A stretch of 64,000 bases of DNA, from contig QHMH01000014.1 of assembly GCA_003258795.1 (NCBI GenBank), positions 1 to 64,000 on the forward strand, written 5' to 3'. Origin of the DNA: Candidatus Melainabacteria bacterium. Its GTDB lineage: Bacteria; Cyanobacteriota; Vampirovibrionia; Gastranaerophilales; Gastranaerophilaceae. Positions 32,598 through 40,665 of this stretch are shown in pieces; position 1 is the stretch's first letter; each line of letters opens with the position of its first letter. Below the pieces are notes generated by a model that saw only the letters and a list, made by a program, of their open reading frames with translations, made no database searches and was not told where the DNA came from. A program made the position numbers and the translations under genes.

Positions 32598-34079
32598 CTA
32601 TTTTCCAAGTTCTTCTTTTTCTTTTTCATACAAAAACTTTAAGTTTTTTTCTTCTATTTCCCTTGCAATTTCCAAGGCTTTTTCTTTATTATAATTTGAC
32701 TTACCTTCTTTGGCAAGTAAATAATTTACTAAAAATAAAGTATTTAAACAATCAGTATTATCAGGCGCTAAAGCCTTTAATTCCCCAAGTTTATTTAAGG
32801 CCTTTGAATATTCTTTTTCTCTTATCATAAGATTTGCATATTCAATGTATGTCTGTGGATTTTTAGATTTATATTCAAATGCCTTGTTATAATAATTTAT
32901 TGCATTTTGAACATCACCTTTCATTGAAAAACAATATGCAATTTTTTCATAGGCAACTATATTTTTCGAAGAAATTTTTAAAACTTGTAAAAAGATTTCT
33001 GTTGCTTTTGTGTAATCCTCTTTTAGAATATAAATCTCGCCAGTTTTTGTTAATGCAACTTCGTTTTTAGGGTTTTTTTCTAACACATTATTGAATATGT
33101 TTAAAGCTTCATCATAGTCTTTAAGCTCTGTTAATACATCTGCAAGACAAGTTAATCCAAGCTCATTTTCTGGTTCTTGTTCTACTGCTATTTTGAATTT
33201 TTCCTTTGCTTCTTCAAATTTTTTAAAATGTTGCAGAGAAAGTCCCCAAGAAACCGTAAAATAATAATTTCCAGAATTACTTTCTAATCCGTCTTCATAA
33301 CATTTTAGACAATTTTCTTCATCTTCTAAGTTCATATAAATTTCTGCAGTAAGCATAAAAAGTTCTTTTCTAACAACGGGTTGCTCGAAGGCTTTTTTTG
33401 CAAATTCAGAAGCTGATTTATAATTTTTTAATTTGTAATCAATGTATGCAAGATAATAAAGTGCATCAAAGTGATTTGCTACGCATACAATAACTTCAAG
33501 TAGCAAAGTTTTAGCTCTTTCGAAATTTTCTTCTTCCAATTCAGTTAACGCTAAAAAATACGTTGCATTTGGATTAGGACAAAGGAATTTTCTTGAAAGT
33601 TCAAATTTTTCTTTTGCTTCTTTTAATTTTTTTTGTTTAGTTAAAGAAATCCCCCAGTTTAACATAATGTCAGGGTTTATAGGCTCAAGCTCTGCGGCGA
33701 TTTTGAATTCTTCTTCTGCTCTGTCATATTCTCCCAAATCGCTTAACGCTCCACCCAAATAACAATATGCTTTTGCGTTTTTATTATCTATTCTTATTGC
33801 TTTTATAAATAGCTCTTTAGCTTCTTCATATTTTTTTTGTTGAGCTTTTAAAACCCCAAGGCTTATATAAGTTTCTGGTGATTTTACTCCCATATCAGCT
33901 GAGGTGTGAAATTTTTCTCCTGCACTTTCAGCTTTTCCAGACTTTGCAAGATGAATACCCCAATTAACATAAGCTATTGCAGGAATTACAGGAACTTTCG
34001 ATGCCTGCTTATAGTCATTTACTGTTTTGTTGAGTTTGTTTATCTTGTCAAAAATGTTTTTTAAAGATTTAAAAGACAA
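32598..34079 (-). CDS. Tetratricopeptide repeat protein, 493 residues
   Basis: It is made almost entirely of about 34-residue helical repeats with the TPR pattern (for example AYCYLGGALSDLGEYDRAEEEF near 107-128). I count about 11 repeats. There is no signal peptide or membrane segment, so it is a soluble scaffold for unknown partners. The start is TTG with GAGAGGTGG upstream. It overlaps the end of kdsC by 19 nt and precedes aspartokinase by 8 nt. The operon position does not reveal its partner. Confidence 0.88.
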   Translation of the reverse strand: MSFKSLKNIFDKINKLNKTVNDYKQASKVPVIPAIAYVNWGIHLAKSGKAESAGEKFHTSADMGVKSPETYISLGVLKAQQKKYEEAKELFIKAIRIDNKNAKAYCYLGGALSDLGEYDRAEEEFKIAAELEPINPDIMLNWGISLTKQKKLKEAKEKFELSRKFLCPNPNATYFLALTELEEENFERAKTLLLEVIVCVANHFDALYYLAYIDYKLKNYKSASEFAKKAFEQPVVRKELFMLTAEIYMNLEDEENCLKCYEDGLESNSGNYYFTVSWGLSLQHFKKFEEAKEKFKIAVEQEPENELGLTCLADVLTELKDYDEALNIFNNVLEKNPKNEVALTKTGEIYILKEDYTKATEIFLQVLKISSKNIVAYEKIAYCFSMKGDVQNAINYYNKAFEYKSKNPQTYIEYANLMIREKEYSKALNKLGELKALAPDNTDCLNTLFLVNYLLAKEGKSNYNKEKALEIAREIEEKNLKFLYEKEKEELGK

Positions 34080-34546
34080 TCTGCCACCTCTCTAAAAGCT
34101 CCGTCACCGCCTTGAGCATTTGTAATTTGTATTTTCTTGATTTTTTTAATTCTGTTTACCGCATTTGGAACGGTAATCTTTATTTTAGAATATTCTAAAC
34201 ATTCTAAATCGTTTATGTCATCACCCATATATAAATACTCGTTATCTTTAAGATTATACCTTGATATTATATCTTTTAATACGTCAATTTTTACCCTTAT
34301 ATTTTGGTGGTTTTCTGCAAGATGAAATCTATCTGTCAACATATCAATAATTGCATTTTTTTCACCAGAAACAAAAATAATTTCTATTCCAGCTTTCTTA
34401 AGCCTTGATAGCCCAATCATATCTTTAAAATTTATTTTTCTTGTTGCATTAAGATTATTATCTACGTACACGCAATTGTCGGTTATTATGCCGTCGAAAT
34501 CACTTATAATATACTTAATGCTTTTTGGAATTTTAAGTTTTGTCAT
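34061..34546 (-). CDS. kdsC: 3-deoxy-manno-octulosonate-8-phosphate phosphatase KdsC
   Basis: A C0-type HAD phosphatase that makes Kdo from Kdo-8-phosphate for lipopolysaccharide. ISDFDGIITDN near residues 14-24 holds the two catalytic Asp residues. FVSGEKNAII is motif II and YMGDDINDLECL is the metal-binding motif. It has no cap domain, with about 160 residues. The second ATG (34546) is chosen because GGGAG lies at good distance. An upstream in-frame ATG at 34558 exists. The partner kdsA is at 50504-51325. Its promoter region overlaps that of the divergent sensor kinase. Confidence 0.88.
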   Translation of the reverse strand: MTKLKIPKSIKYIISDFDGIITDNCVYVDNNLNATRKINFKDMIGLSRLKKAGIEIIFVSGEKNAIIDMLTDRFHLAENHQNIRVKIDVLKDIISRYNLKDNEYLYMGDDINDLECLEYSKIKITVPNAVNRIKKIKKIQITNAQGGDGAFREVADCLLNL

Positions 34547-34562
34547 TTCATCTCCCATCTGG

Positions 34563-34568
34563 TATAAT
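34563..34568 (+). promoter_or_regulatory. TATAAT box in a divergent promoter region
   Basis: TATAAT at 34563-34568 can serve the sensor kinase gene on the plus strand. The overlapping minus-strand TATTAT (34564-34569) can serve kdsC. The two start sites would be mutually exclusive or closely linked. Confidence 0.45.
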
Positions 34569-34593
34569 AAATTTTAGCATAAAGGAGTTTATA

Positions 34594-35859
34594 TTGACCG
34601 CGTATTTTATCAATTTATTTTTGCTCATTATTTTTGCACTGCTTTATGGATGTATTCGTCAAAAACCAGAAGAGAAATGGAGAGAATATTTACAGGTAAT
34701 CACTAATACCGTAAATTCTGTTAGATACGGTAATCTCACCAGTAAAATTGAGAAAATTAACAGAGGCGAATTTAAAAACTTGTCTGAGAGTATTAACAGG
34801 ATGATTGATACTCTTAATGATAGAGAACATATGATTATGGAATATCAGGCTGAGCAAAAAAGACAAAATGATTTTACCGAAAAAATTATAGACTCTTTAT
34901 CAGAGGGAATACTTGTTATTGACGAAGAACAAAGAATATTGAGAACAACTCCAAAAATTTCAATGTGGTTAAATACTCCATCGAAGGAAATTTTAAAGAG
35001 AAAAATTTCAGAGTTTTTTTCAATAAAAAAAGGAAAAGATTTTCGTCAATTGTCAGATGATGACATTATCGTAAAAGGGTCAGAATTGGTGTTTGTTGCA
35101 TCTTCTACCGAGCTTTTAGTTAAAGAGAGAAAAACTTATGTTTTAACTATTCGTGATATTACTGATCAGTTAGAATTAGAAAAAATAAAAGAAGATTTCG
35201 TCGCAACGTTAACCCACGATTTAAAAGTCCCTATTGTTGCAGAATCTAATATGCTTGATTTTTTGATAAATGGAAAATTTGGAGATGTAAATGATAAGCA
35301 GTTAGAAGTTTTAAAGGGCATGAAATCGTCAAACAGAGAAACTCTTGAGTTGGTTCAAACTCTCCTTTTGTCCTACAAAATCGAAAATTCTGAATTATTT
35401 TTAGATAAACAAGAAATTGATTTGCAATCATTTTTAAAAGAAATCATCTTGGAAATGAGATCTTTTATAGAAAAATCTGGTGGTGAGGTTGTTATAAAAA
35501 CGAAAACAAAAACAAAAGTTTTGGCAGATAAACTTCAACTTGCAAGGGTTCTCAAAAACCTTATTCAAAATGCCTTATACCACGGTAATTCTCAAAAACC
35601 TGTAAATATAAAATTCTCAAAGAGAAATGGAATAGTCAAAATTTCAGTTATCGACTACGGTAAGGGTATTCCTAAAAAAGATATTGGAAAAGTTTTTGAT
35701 AAATTCTTTTCGACGGCTAAGAAGTTTAGAAAAGCCGGAACAGGTCTTGGACTTTACTTATCGAAACAAATAGTGCTCGCTCATGGAGGTAAAATATCTG
35801 TAGAAAGCGAAGAAAATGTTTCAACAGAATTTTGTATAGAGCTACCTGATAATTTCTGA
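34594..35859 (+). CDS. Membrane sensor histidine kinase (TM-HAMP-PAS-HisKA-HATPase)
   Basis: It has 422 residues from a TTG start that has AAAGGAG 6 nt upstream; the longer frame from ATG 34540 has no such site. There is one N-terminal membrane helix (residues about 4-22), a HAMP-like linker, a PAS-like domain near 100-200 (GILVIDEEQRILRTTP), the H-box TLTHDLKVPI near 205-214, NLIQNALYHG, and GTGLGLYLSKQIV. It has almost no periplasmic loop, so it senses from the membrane or cytoplasm. No response regulator gene is adjacent; it is an orphan kinase. Confidence 0.9.
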   Translation: MTAYFINLFLLIIFALLYGCIRQKPEEKWREYLQVITNTVNSVRYGNLTSKIEKINRGEFKNLSESINRMIDTLNDREHMIMEYQAEQKRQNDFTEKIIDSLSEGILVIDEEQRILRTTPKISMWLNTPSKEILKRKISEFFSIKKGKDFRQLSDDDIIVKGSELVFVASSTELLVKERKTYVLTIRDITDQLELEKIKEDFVATLTHDLKVPIVAESNMLDFLINGKFGDVNDKQLEVLKGMKSSNRETLELVQTLLLSYKIENSELFLDKQEIDLQSFLKEIILEMRSFIEKSGGEVVIKTKTKTKVLADKLQLARVLKNLIQNALYHGNSQKPVNIKFSKRNGIVKISVIDYGKGIPKKDIGKVFDKFFSTAKKFRKAGTGLGLYLSKQIVLAHGGKISVESEENVSTEFCIELPDNF

Positions 35860-36813
35860 TAGTATAATTTTTATTCTATCTGTTAAATCTGTTTCTTGTA
35901 CATCAGCGCTTAACAAAGAGGCAAATTCTGCTTTTTTAAATTCGCTTCCACATTCCCTGAAAATTTTATCCAAAACTTTCGTCATAGGAAGTTGTTCACG
36001 AAGTTGGGAAATTGAAATTTTACAGTAATTTTTAAACTTTTTGTTTATAGTTCTTTTTATGTGATTTAGGGAGAGCAAATCTTCAAATTCTCCGCATTGC
36101 AAAACATGAATTTTATCAAATTCTCTCAATTTCGGCTCTATTTCCTTACAATTCTCAAATGCATCTTTGTCAAAAAGGACAAAAATTGGGAGTTTTAAAG
36201 TTTCTACAAGACTGTAAAATATTTTTACCGATTGATTTTTTCCCCCAGCGGAGATTATTGCAATTCCTTCTTTGTCAAAGTCATGACCGAATTTTTTAGC
36301 AAAAACGGGCAATAAAATTTCTTCTGTAATCCCTTCTACTAAAACAACCTTTTTAACTGGGATTCTTGTCGCAAATCTTTCTCTTATGTTTGCATCTCCA
36401 TTTATTAGATGCAATAGCCACTTTATGTTCAAGGCAGAACTATCTTTTAATAATGGCGCAAAAGCTTTGTAATCTATTTTGTTTTTTAATAATTCTTCAA
36501 TCTCTGTATCAAATTTAAAAATGCTTTTTTCGTATTTTTCTATTTTCTTGTTAATAGAATAATCTTCATAAGCTTTCAGCCCCAGTTGGATTCTTGAATA
36601 ATCAAAAATCTTATTTATATATTCAGTTAATAACTTTTTGTCTGTAAGTTTTAATTCATCCTTTTTGTAAACAGGATATATAAGGTTGGATGATATTATT
36701 TCAGTAAAAACCCTCAAATATTTTTGAGATGTTGGTTTAAACCTTGTTAGTCTATCCAAAGAAATTATGATTTGTTCTTTTGTAAGTGGTTTTATTTTTA
36801 AGCTTTTTAGCAT
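35842..36813 (-). CDS. OLD-type TOPRIM domain protein without ATPase domain
   Basis: It has 323 residues. The C-terminal part holds a TOPRIM fold: VVLVEGITEEILLPVFAKKFG near residues 156-176 (catalytic Glu), IISAGGKNQS, and FVLFDKDAF near 214-222 (the DxD acids). This arrangement is that of OLD-family nucleases, but the usual N-terminal ABC-type ATPase is absent. The N-terminal 150 residues are a helical region I do not recognise. It could be a stand-alone nuclease, a repair protein or half of a split defence system. No ATPase partner gene lies next to it. It overlaps the sensor kinase 3' end by 18 nt. Confidence 0.7.
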   Translation of the reverse strand: MLKSLKIKPLTKEQIIISLDRLTRFKPTSQKYLRVFTEIISSNLIYPVYKKDELKLTDKKLLTEYINKIFDYSRIQLGLKAYEDYSINKKIEKYEKSIFKFDTEIEELLKNKIDYKAFAPLLKDSSALNIKWLLHLINGDANIRERFATRIPVKKVVLVEGITEEILLPVFAKKFGHDFDKEGIAIISAGGKNQSVKIFYSLVETLKLPIFVLFDKDAFENCKEIEPKLREFDKIHVLQCGEFEDLLSLNHIKRTINKKFKNYCKISISQLREQLPMTKVLDKIFRECGSEFKKAEFASLLSADVQETDLTDRIKIILSEIIR

Positions 36814-36848
36814 ATTTTGTAACTTTCTTTACAAATTTATCATATCAT

Positions 36849-36888
36849 GGCAATTTTCAAAAAGAAAAATTCTTTAATATATTATAGA
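36849..36888 (+). promoter_or_regulatory. Shared regulon promoter element (copy 5)
   Basis: GGCAATTTTC at 36849 and CTTTAATATATTATAG at 36872 have C-to-C spacing of 21. The start codon is 34 nt after the second box. Confidence 0.65.
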
Positions 36889-36905
36889 GCGAAGAAGGAT
36901 AAGTT

Positions 36906-38201
36906 GTGAATACTGTATCATTAAATCAAACAGGAAATATATATGCACCTCAAAGAGTTGTAAACTCTACTGTTAACGGTGCTCAAAATGTATCAAATCC
37001 TCAATCCGCTCAAAAATATTCTTCAGTTCCAGCAGGTGTCATGGGGCTTTCAAATGTAAGAACTGAACTTGTTACACTTGATGAAAAACAAAAATACATG
37101 ACCCTTTTACAAGTTGCCGATGTCAATGACAGAAAGAATTTGCAACTTTTATTAAGAAACGGAACACTCTTAAATAACAACTCTGATGACAAATCCACAA
37201 CGCTCGATAATCTTTGTAAAATGGTAACAACACAAAGAGCAACAGGTTTAACACCTCAAATGGTTTTGAAAGAAACTCTTTCTGCTCTTGCCAATCCATT
37301 TGTTATCAACCAAACATTCGGTGATATTCCAACACCTTATGTAAAACCTATTGTAGATAATATCAAACCTAATGAAAAGGCAAGAAATTGTGCTATTGAT
37401 AAAAATACAATAAATGTTAAATATTCAAGTTCTTGTGTTTCTGCAAGTATTGAATTTAATCTTGCAAAACAATCCCCTGCTGAATTTGCAAGGTTTGCAG
37501 AAGGTCTTACTTCTCCAAATATTTCAGTAGAAAAAACAGTTGATTTAAAGAATTTAACAGAAAATAAACAAGATGCTTTAAGATTACTTGACAGTTTCGA
37601 AATTCCATATTTAAGACAAGGTGCAGACAAGGTTAGAGTTCTTTTAGCTCCAGATAAAAATGCAATAATTAGAGCAAGAATTCAAAATTCACACAAAGAT
37701 CTTAATGAACGCTCTCTTGTAGATGCTCTTATGCAGTCAACATTTATGAATGTTGGATCACAACAATCTTACGATTCTTTAACAGATATGCGTGGAGGAA
37801 AATTCAGCGAAGATAATAAAGGTTTAGTAGAATACGAAAAAACATTTACAGAATCAATCGTTCAAAACAAAAGTAAAACTTCTGTAACTTACCAAGTTTT
37901 GGATGATAACGCAAGAATTACTGGCTATTCTTGTGACTTTTCTAAAATGATAAAACAAATTGTTTCCGCTTTGAAATCTGGTGAAAACGTTATTGTTGGA
38001 TATACAGAAACAGATGCTTCAAATAGAGTTATTAACGGTCATGAAATAACTATCGTTGGACTTAAAAAAGACAAAAATGGTGAATTGGTATTCATTTGCA
38101 ATGACACAGATGATAACAAAAGTTGTCCTGTAACTCACAAAGTTAAAGAACTTTTACCAAAAATTCATCATGCTGGTCTTCCTTCTGAAATAGCTGCATA
38201 G
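36906..38201 (+). CDS. Candidate papain-like cysteine peptidase, 431 residues
   Basis: The family is not recognised, but the C-terminal 270 residues have a Cys-His-Asn/Asp pattern in the right order. SSSCVSASIEFNLAK near residue 177 has a Cys at a helix start. NGHEITIVGLKKD near 380 is a His on a strand. VFICNDTDD near 398 follows with an Asn/Asp. This resembles C39 or papain-like peptidases. The N-terminus is polar, Asn/Ser/Gln-rich and has no signal peptide. GTG is the start, with AAGGATAAG upstream. It has its own regulon promoter. It could act as an exported effector or processing peptidase; both are inference. Confidence 0.65.
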   Translation: MNTVSLNQTGNIYAPQRVVNSTVNGAQNVSNPQSAQKYSSVPAGVMGLSNVRTELVTLDEKQKYMTLLQVADVNDRKNLQLLLRNGTLLNNNSDDKSTTLDNLCKMVTTQRATGLTPQMVLKETLSALANPFVINQTFGDIPTPYVKPIVDNIKPNEKARNCAIDKNTINVKYSSSCVSASIEFNLAKQSPAEFARFAEGLTSPNISVEKTVDLKNLTENKQDALRLLDSFEIPYLRQGADKVRVLLAPDKNAIIRARIQNSHKDLNERSLVDALMQSTFMNVGSQQSYDSLTDMRGGKFSEDNKGLVEYEKTFTESIVQNKSKTSVTYQVLDDNARITGYSCDFSKMIKQIVSALKSGENVIVGYTETDASNRVINGHEITIVGLKKDKNGELVFICNDTDDNKSCPVTHKVKELLPKIHHAGLPSEIAA

Positions 38202-38247
38202 TTTTGAAATGATTTTTGTTAAGATTGTAACGATATTTCTATAATTT

Positions 38248-38287
38248 GAAATTTCCTATCCGAAAAACACTTTAAACATGTGTAGTA
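38248..38287 (+). promoter_or_regulatory. Shared regulon promoter element (copy 6)
   Basis: GAAATTTCC at 38248 and CTTTAAACATGTGTAG at 38270 have spacing of 21. It drives the tandem paralogue pair that follows. Confidence 0.6.
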
Positions 38288-38305
38288 GTGTTTATCGAGG
38301 GTATT

Positions 38306-38803
38306 ATGATTTCAGAATCTATTGGAGCTATAAAAGGTATATCCTACGGTGTATCAGGTGGGTCAAATGCAATTACAGAACAGACACGAAAAAAACTTGA
38401 GGCATTAGGAATTGACCCCAAAACTGTAAAAAGTGAAAAAGAAGCTCAAGAAAAGATAAAAGAAGCTGAATCAGCACAGGCTAACGCAAGTGTTAACCAA
38501 CCAGATTCCAAACAAAATCATTCTATGCAAAAGGTTATCCTTGATGCAAAGGATTTGGCACAAAATTTGGGTGTTAGCTACTCAGAACAAATGCCCGTAA
38601 AAGACTTGCTTGATAATATTAAACACAAGATAGATAAAGCTAATAAGGCTGTTGAAGGTGATGAAAATAACAAAGAAATCATTGCTGGATATCAACAGGA
38701 CTATGATAAAATTTATTCAAATTATATGAGTGCGCAATCGTCATCTGATAAATTTATGAACAATTTAAGTATGCTTGCAACTTATAATATGGTAAGATCT
38801 TAA
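38306..38803 (+). CDS. Lineage-specific helical protein, first of a tandem pair
   Basis: It has 165 residues from ATG 38306 (GAGGG is 5-9 nt upstream). I do not recognise it. The N-terminus is Gly/Ser-rich (GAIKGISYGVSGGSN), followed by TRKKLEALGIDPKTVKSEKEAQEKI, a charged linker and a helical C-terminal half ending LSMLATYNMVRS. The next gene's product shares the TRxKLxxxGxx block, a LAxxLxx...KxxLxxIKxKI block and an xLATxxDYNxxR-like ending. The pair thus arose by duplication. No signal peptide, membrane segment or catalytic pattern is visible. Confidence 0.7.
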   Translation: MISESIGAIKGISYGVSGGSNAITEQTRKKLEALGIDPKTVKSEKEAQEKIKEAESAQANASVNQPDSKQNHSMQKVILDAKDLAQNLGVSYSEQMPVKDLLDNIKHKIDKANKAVEGDENNKEIIAGYQQDYDKIYSNYMSAQSSSDKFMNNLSMLATYNMVRS

Positions 38804-38831
38804 TTGACATTACATAATTAAGGAAAAGTTA

Positions 38832-39344
38832 ATGAGAGAAGCCTTTGCTAAAAAACAAAATATCGTTATAAAAAGTGAAGAAGAAAAAAAGAAAAAGGAA
38901 CCTCCCAAAAAGAAAACTCCGTTGACACCTGAAACAAGAGAAAAATTGAAAAAGGCAGGTGTTAATGTCTTGCAAATCCATACAGAAGAAGATGGTTTAG
39001 CAAAGTTGGAATCACTTAAACCCAAAGAAGAAGTTGAAGCTAAAACTGAAGAAAAAAAAGATGCTTCTGAAAAGATTCGTGATGAGGCTTTAGCACTTGC
39101 AAAGATTTTGGAAATAAATGCAACAGATGCTGTAGGAACAAAAGCTATATTGGAAGCTATTAAATCCAAAATTGAACAAAGAAAAGTTTTAGCGGGTAAT
39201 GATACTGCAAAAATGGCAGAAGTTATTTCAATTGAAAGAAGATACAAATCAATTTGCACGGAAGAAGAAGTTTTAAAAAATACAAATTCAAGACTTGGTG
39301 TTGCAACACTTGCAGATTATAATCGTTTTAGATTAGGTTTATAG
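38832..39344 (+). CDS. Lineage-specific helical protein, second of a tandem pair
   Basis: It has 170 residues and lies 28 nt after its paralogue, with AAGGAAAAG before the ATG. The first 35 residues are an extreme Lys/Glu/Pro stretch (EEEKKKKEPPKKKTPLTPE) in place of the partner's Gly/Ser-rich start. It is followed by TREKLKKAGVNV, LALAKILEIN, AILEAIKSKIEQ and an ending VATLADYNRFRLGL. No known fold is assigned. The pair is probably expressed from the regulon promoter in front of the first gene and may form a heteromer. Confidence 0.68.
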   Translation: MREAFAKKQNIVIKSEEEKKKKEPPKKKTPLTPETREKLKKAGVNVLQIHTEEDGLAKLESLKPKEEVEAKTEEKKDASEKIRDEALALAKILEINATDAVGTKAILEAIKSKIEQRKVLAGNDTAKMAEVISIERRYKSICTEEEVLKNTNSRLGVATLADYNRFRLGL

Positions 39345-39349
39345 AGAGT

Positions 39350-40540
39350 TTATTGAATAATTTCTTTCCATTTCTGTGCTGTTTCATCAAGAGTTTTTTG
39401 AATATCAGCATTGTTAATCAATATGTTTTGAACGGCAGTATTGACAAGTAAATTGATTTCTTTTTGATTTCTTTGTTGCTTTAATACTGGGTTAACATTG
39501 TTGAGTTGTAATGCACTGATTACTCTTGCTTGTGACATTAAATCCTTACCTTTTTCTTTATAAAATTTATCATTTAGTGCTTTTTTATTCGTTGCAATAA
39601 CATTTGTCATTTTTGCAAGTTCAAGCTGATTTTTCTCATTAGTCAAGTATAGGGCAAAACTCAAAGCTTCTTTTTGATGTTTTGATTTATAAGGAATAAC
39701 AAAGTTCATAAGAGAAAAGTCATATTGACCTAAATCCCCAATTAGTTGAGGCATAACTTGCGTTTGTTCATAAATTAAAGGAGAGTTTTCTTTTACCATA
39801 TTCAAAAAGTTTGCACCAGCCTGAAAGAATATTATTTGTCCAGACATATATTTTTCAAGAGCTTCTCTATGCGTTTGTGTTACTGATTCTTTCGGAATAA
39901 GTCCAGAGTTATACATATCCTTAAACATTTTAAAAACTTTTACTGATTTTTCTGAATTTATATCAGCGTATGAGCTTATTCCATATTTGTTTAAAATCTT
40001 GAGCATTGTATCATTTTCGCTAATTGCAGGCATGAATACGTAAGCATTCAATTTTTTTATTTTCATCAAATCTTTATATGTTTTTGGGAGGCTATTAGAT
40101 TGCAAAAGATTTTTATTGTAAAAAGTTATTGCAGAGGTTGCATACCAAGGAATTGCGTAAATTTTGCCATTGTAAGATAGAGAATCTACAATCTCGTCGT
40201 TAAAGTCTTTGAGTTGACTTCTATCTATTTCTGCTAACGCACCTTTTTGAGCAAGTAGCGCTGAAAAATCTGGATTAAGGTTTATCAAATCTGGAGGATT
40301 GGAGCTTAACATAGCAGATAATGTTCTCTTTTCTCCTTCTGAAAATGGCACATCTATCCATTTTATTTTTACATTATTATCTTTTTCATATTCATTTATA
40401 ATTCGATTTATATAATCTGAATAATTTCCCATTTGTAAAGTCCAAAAAATTACCTCATCGGATGAGTTTTTAGACCTAAATATAAAAGCTCCAAAAAATA
40501 GTGTAACAAGTAAAATTATGGATATAAATTTTTTCTGCAT
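39350..40540 (-). CDS. Extracellular sugar-binding protein of ABC transporter type (orphan)
   Basis: It has 396 residues of family 1 solute-binding proteins. An N-terminal hydrophobic helix (residues 5-20) has no lipobox cysteine. VIFWTLQMGN, YEKDNNVKIKWIDVPFSEGEKRTLSAM, PPDLINLNPDFSALLAQKGAL and YAIPWYATSAITFYNKNLL are typical. It likely binds a sugar or oligosaccharide in the periplasm, tethered by its uncleaved helix. No permease or ATPase genes are next to it, so its transporter is elsewhere or shared. Confidence 0.86.
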   Translation of the reverse strand: MQKKFISIILLVTLFFGAFIFRSKNSSDEVIFWTLQMGNYSDYINRIINEYEKDNNVKIKWIDVPFSEGEKRTLSAMLSSNPPDLINLNPDFSALLAQKGALAEIDRSQLKDFNDEIVDSLSYNGKIYAIPWYATSAITFYNKNLLQSNSLPKTYKDLMKIKKLNAYVFMPAISENDTMLKILNKYGISSYADINSEKSVKVFKMFKDMYNSGLIPKESVTQTHREALEKYMSGQIIFFQAGANFLNMVKENSPLIYEQTQVMPQLIGDLGQYDFSLMNFVIPYKSKHQKEALSFALYLTNEKNQLELAKMTNVIATNKKALNDKFYKEKGKDLMSQARVISALQLNNVNPVLKQQRNQKEINLLVNTAVQNILINNADIQKTLDETAQKWKEIIQ

Positions 40541-40665
40541 AACATTTAATAATATACATGAAAATAGCCATCATGTCTAAATGTTAAATAAAAAATATAG
40601 CATCATGACTTATTTATTTTTTACTTAAAACAATATTAAATAATAAAAAACTGGAGAATTTAAAG

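Noticed and set aside
38810..39259. Minus-strand ORF of 149 codons, apparently hydrophobic and Phe/Ser-rich
   Set aside because: It is antisense to the Lys/Glu-rich paralogue gene, whose codons give Phe and Ser on the other strand.
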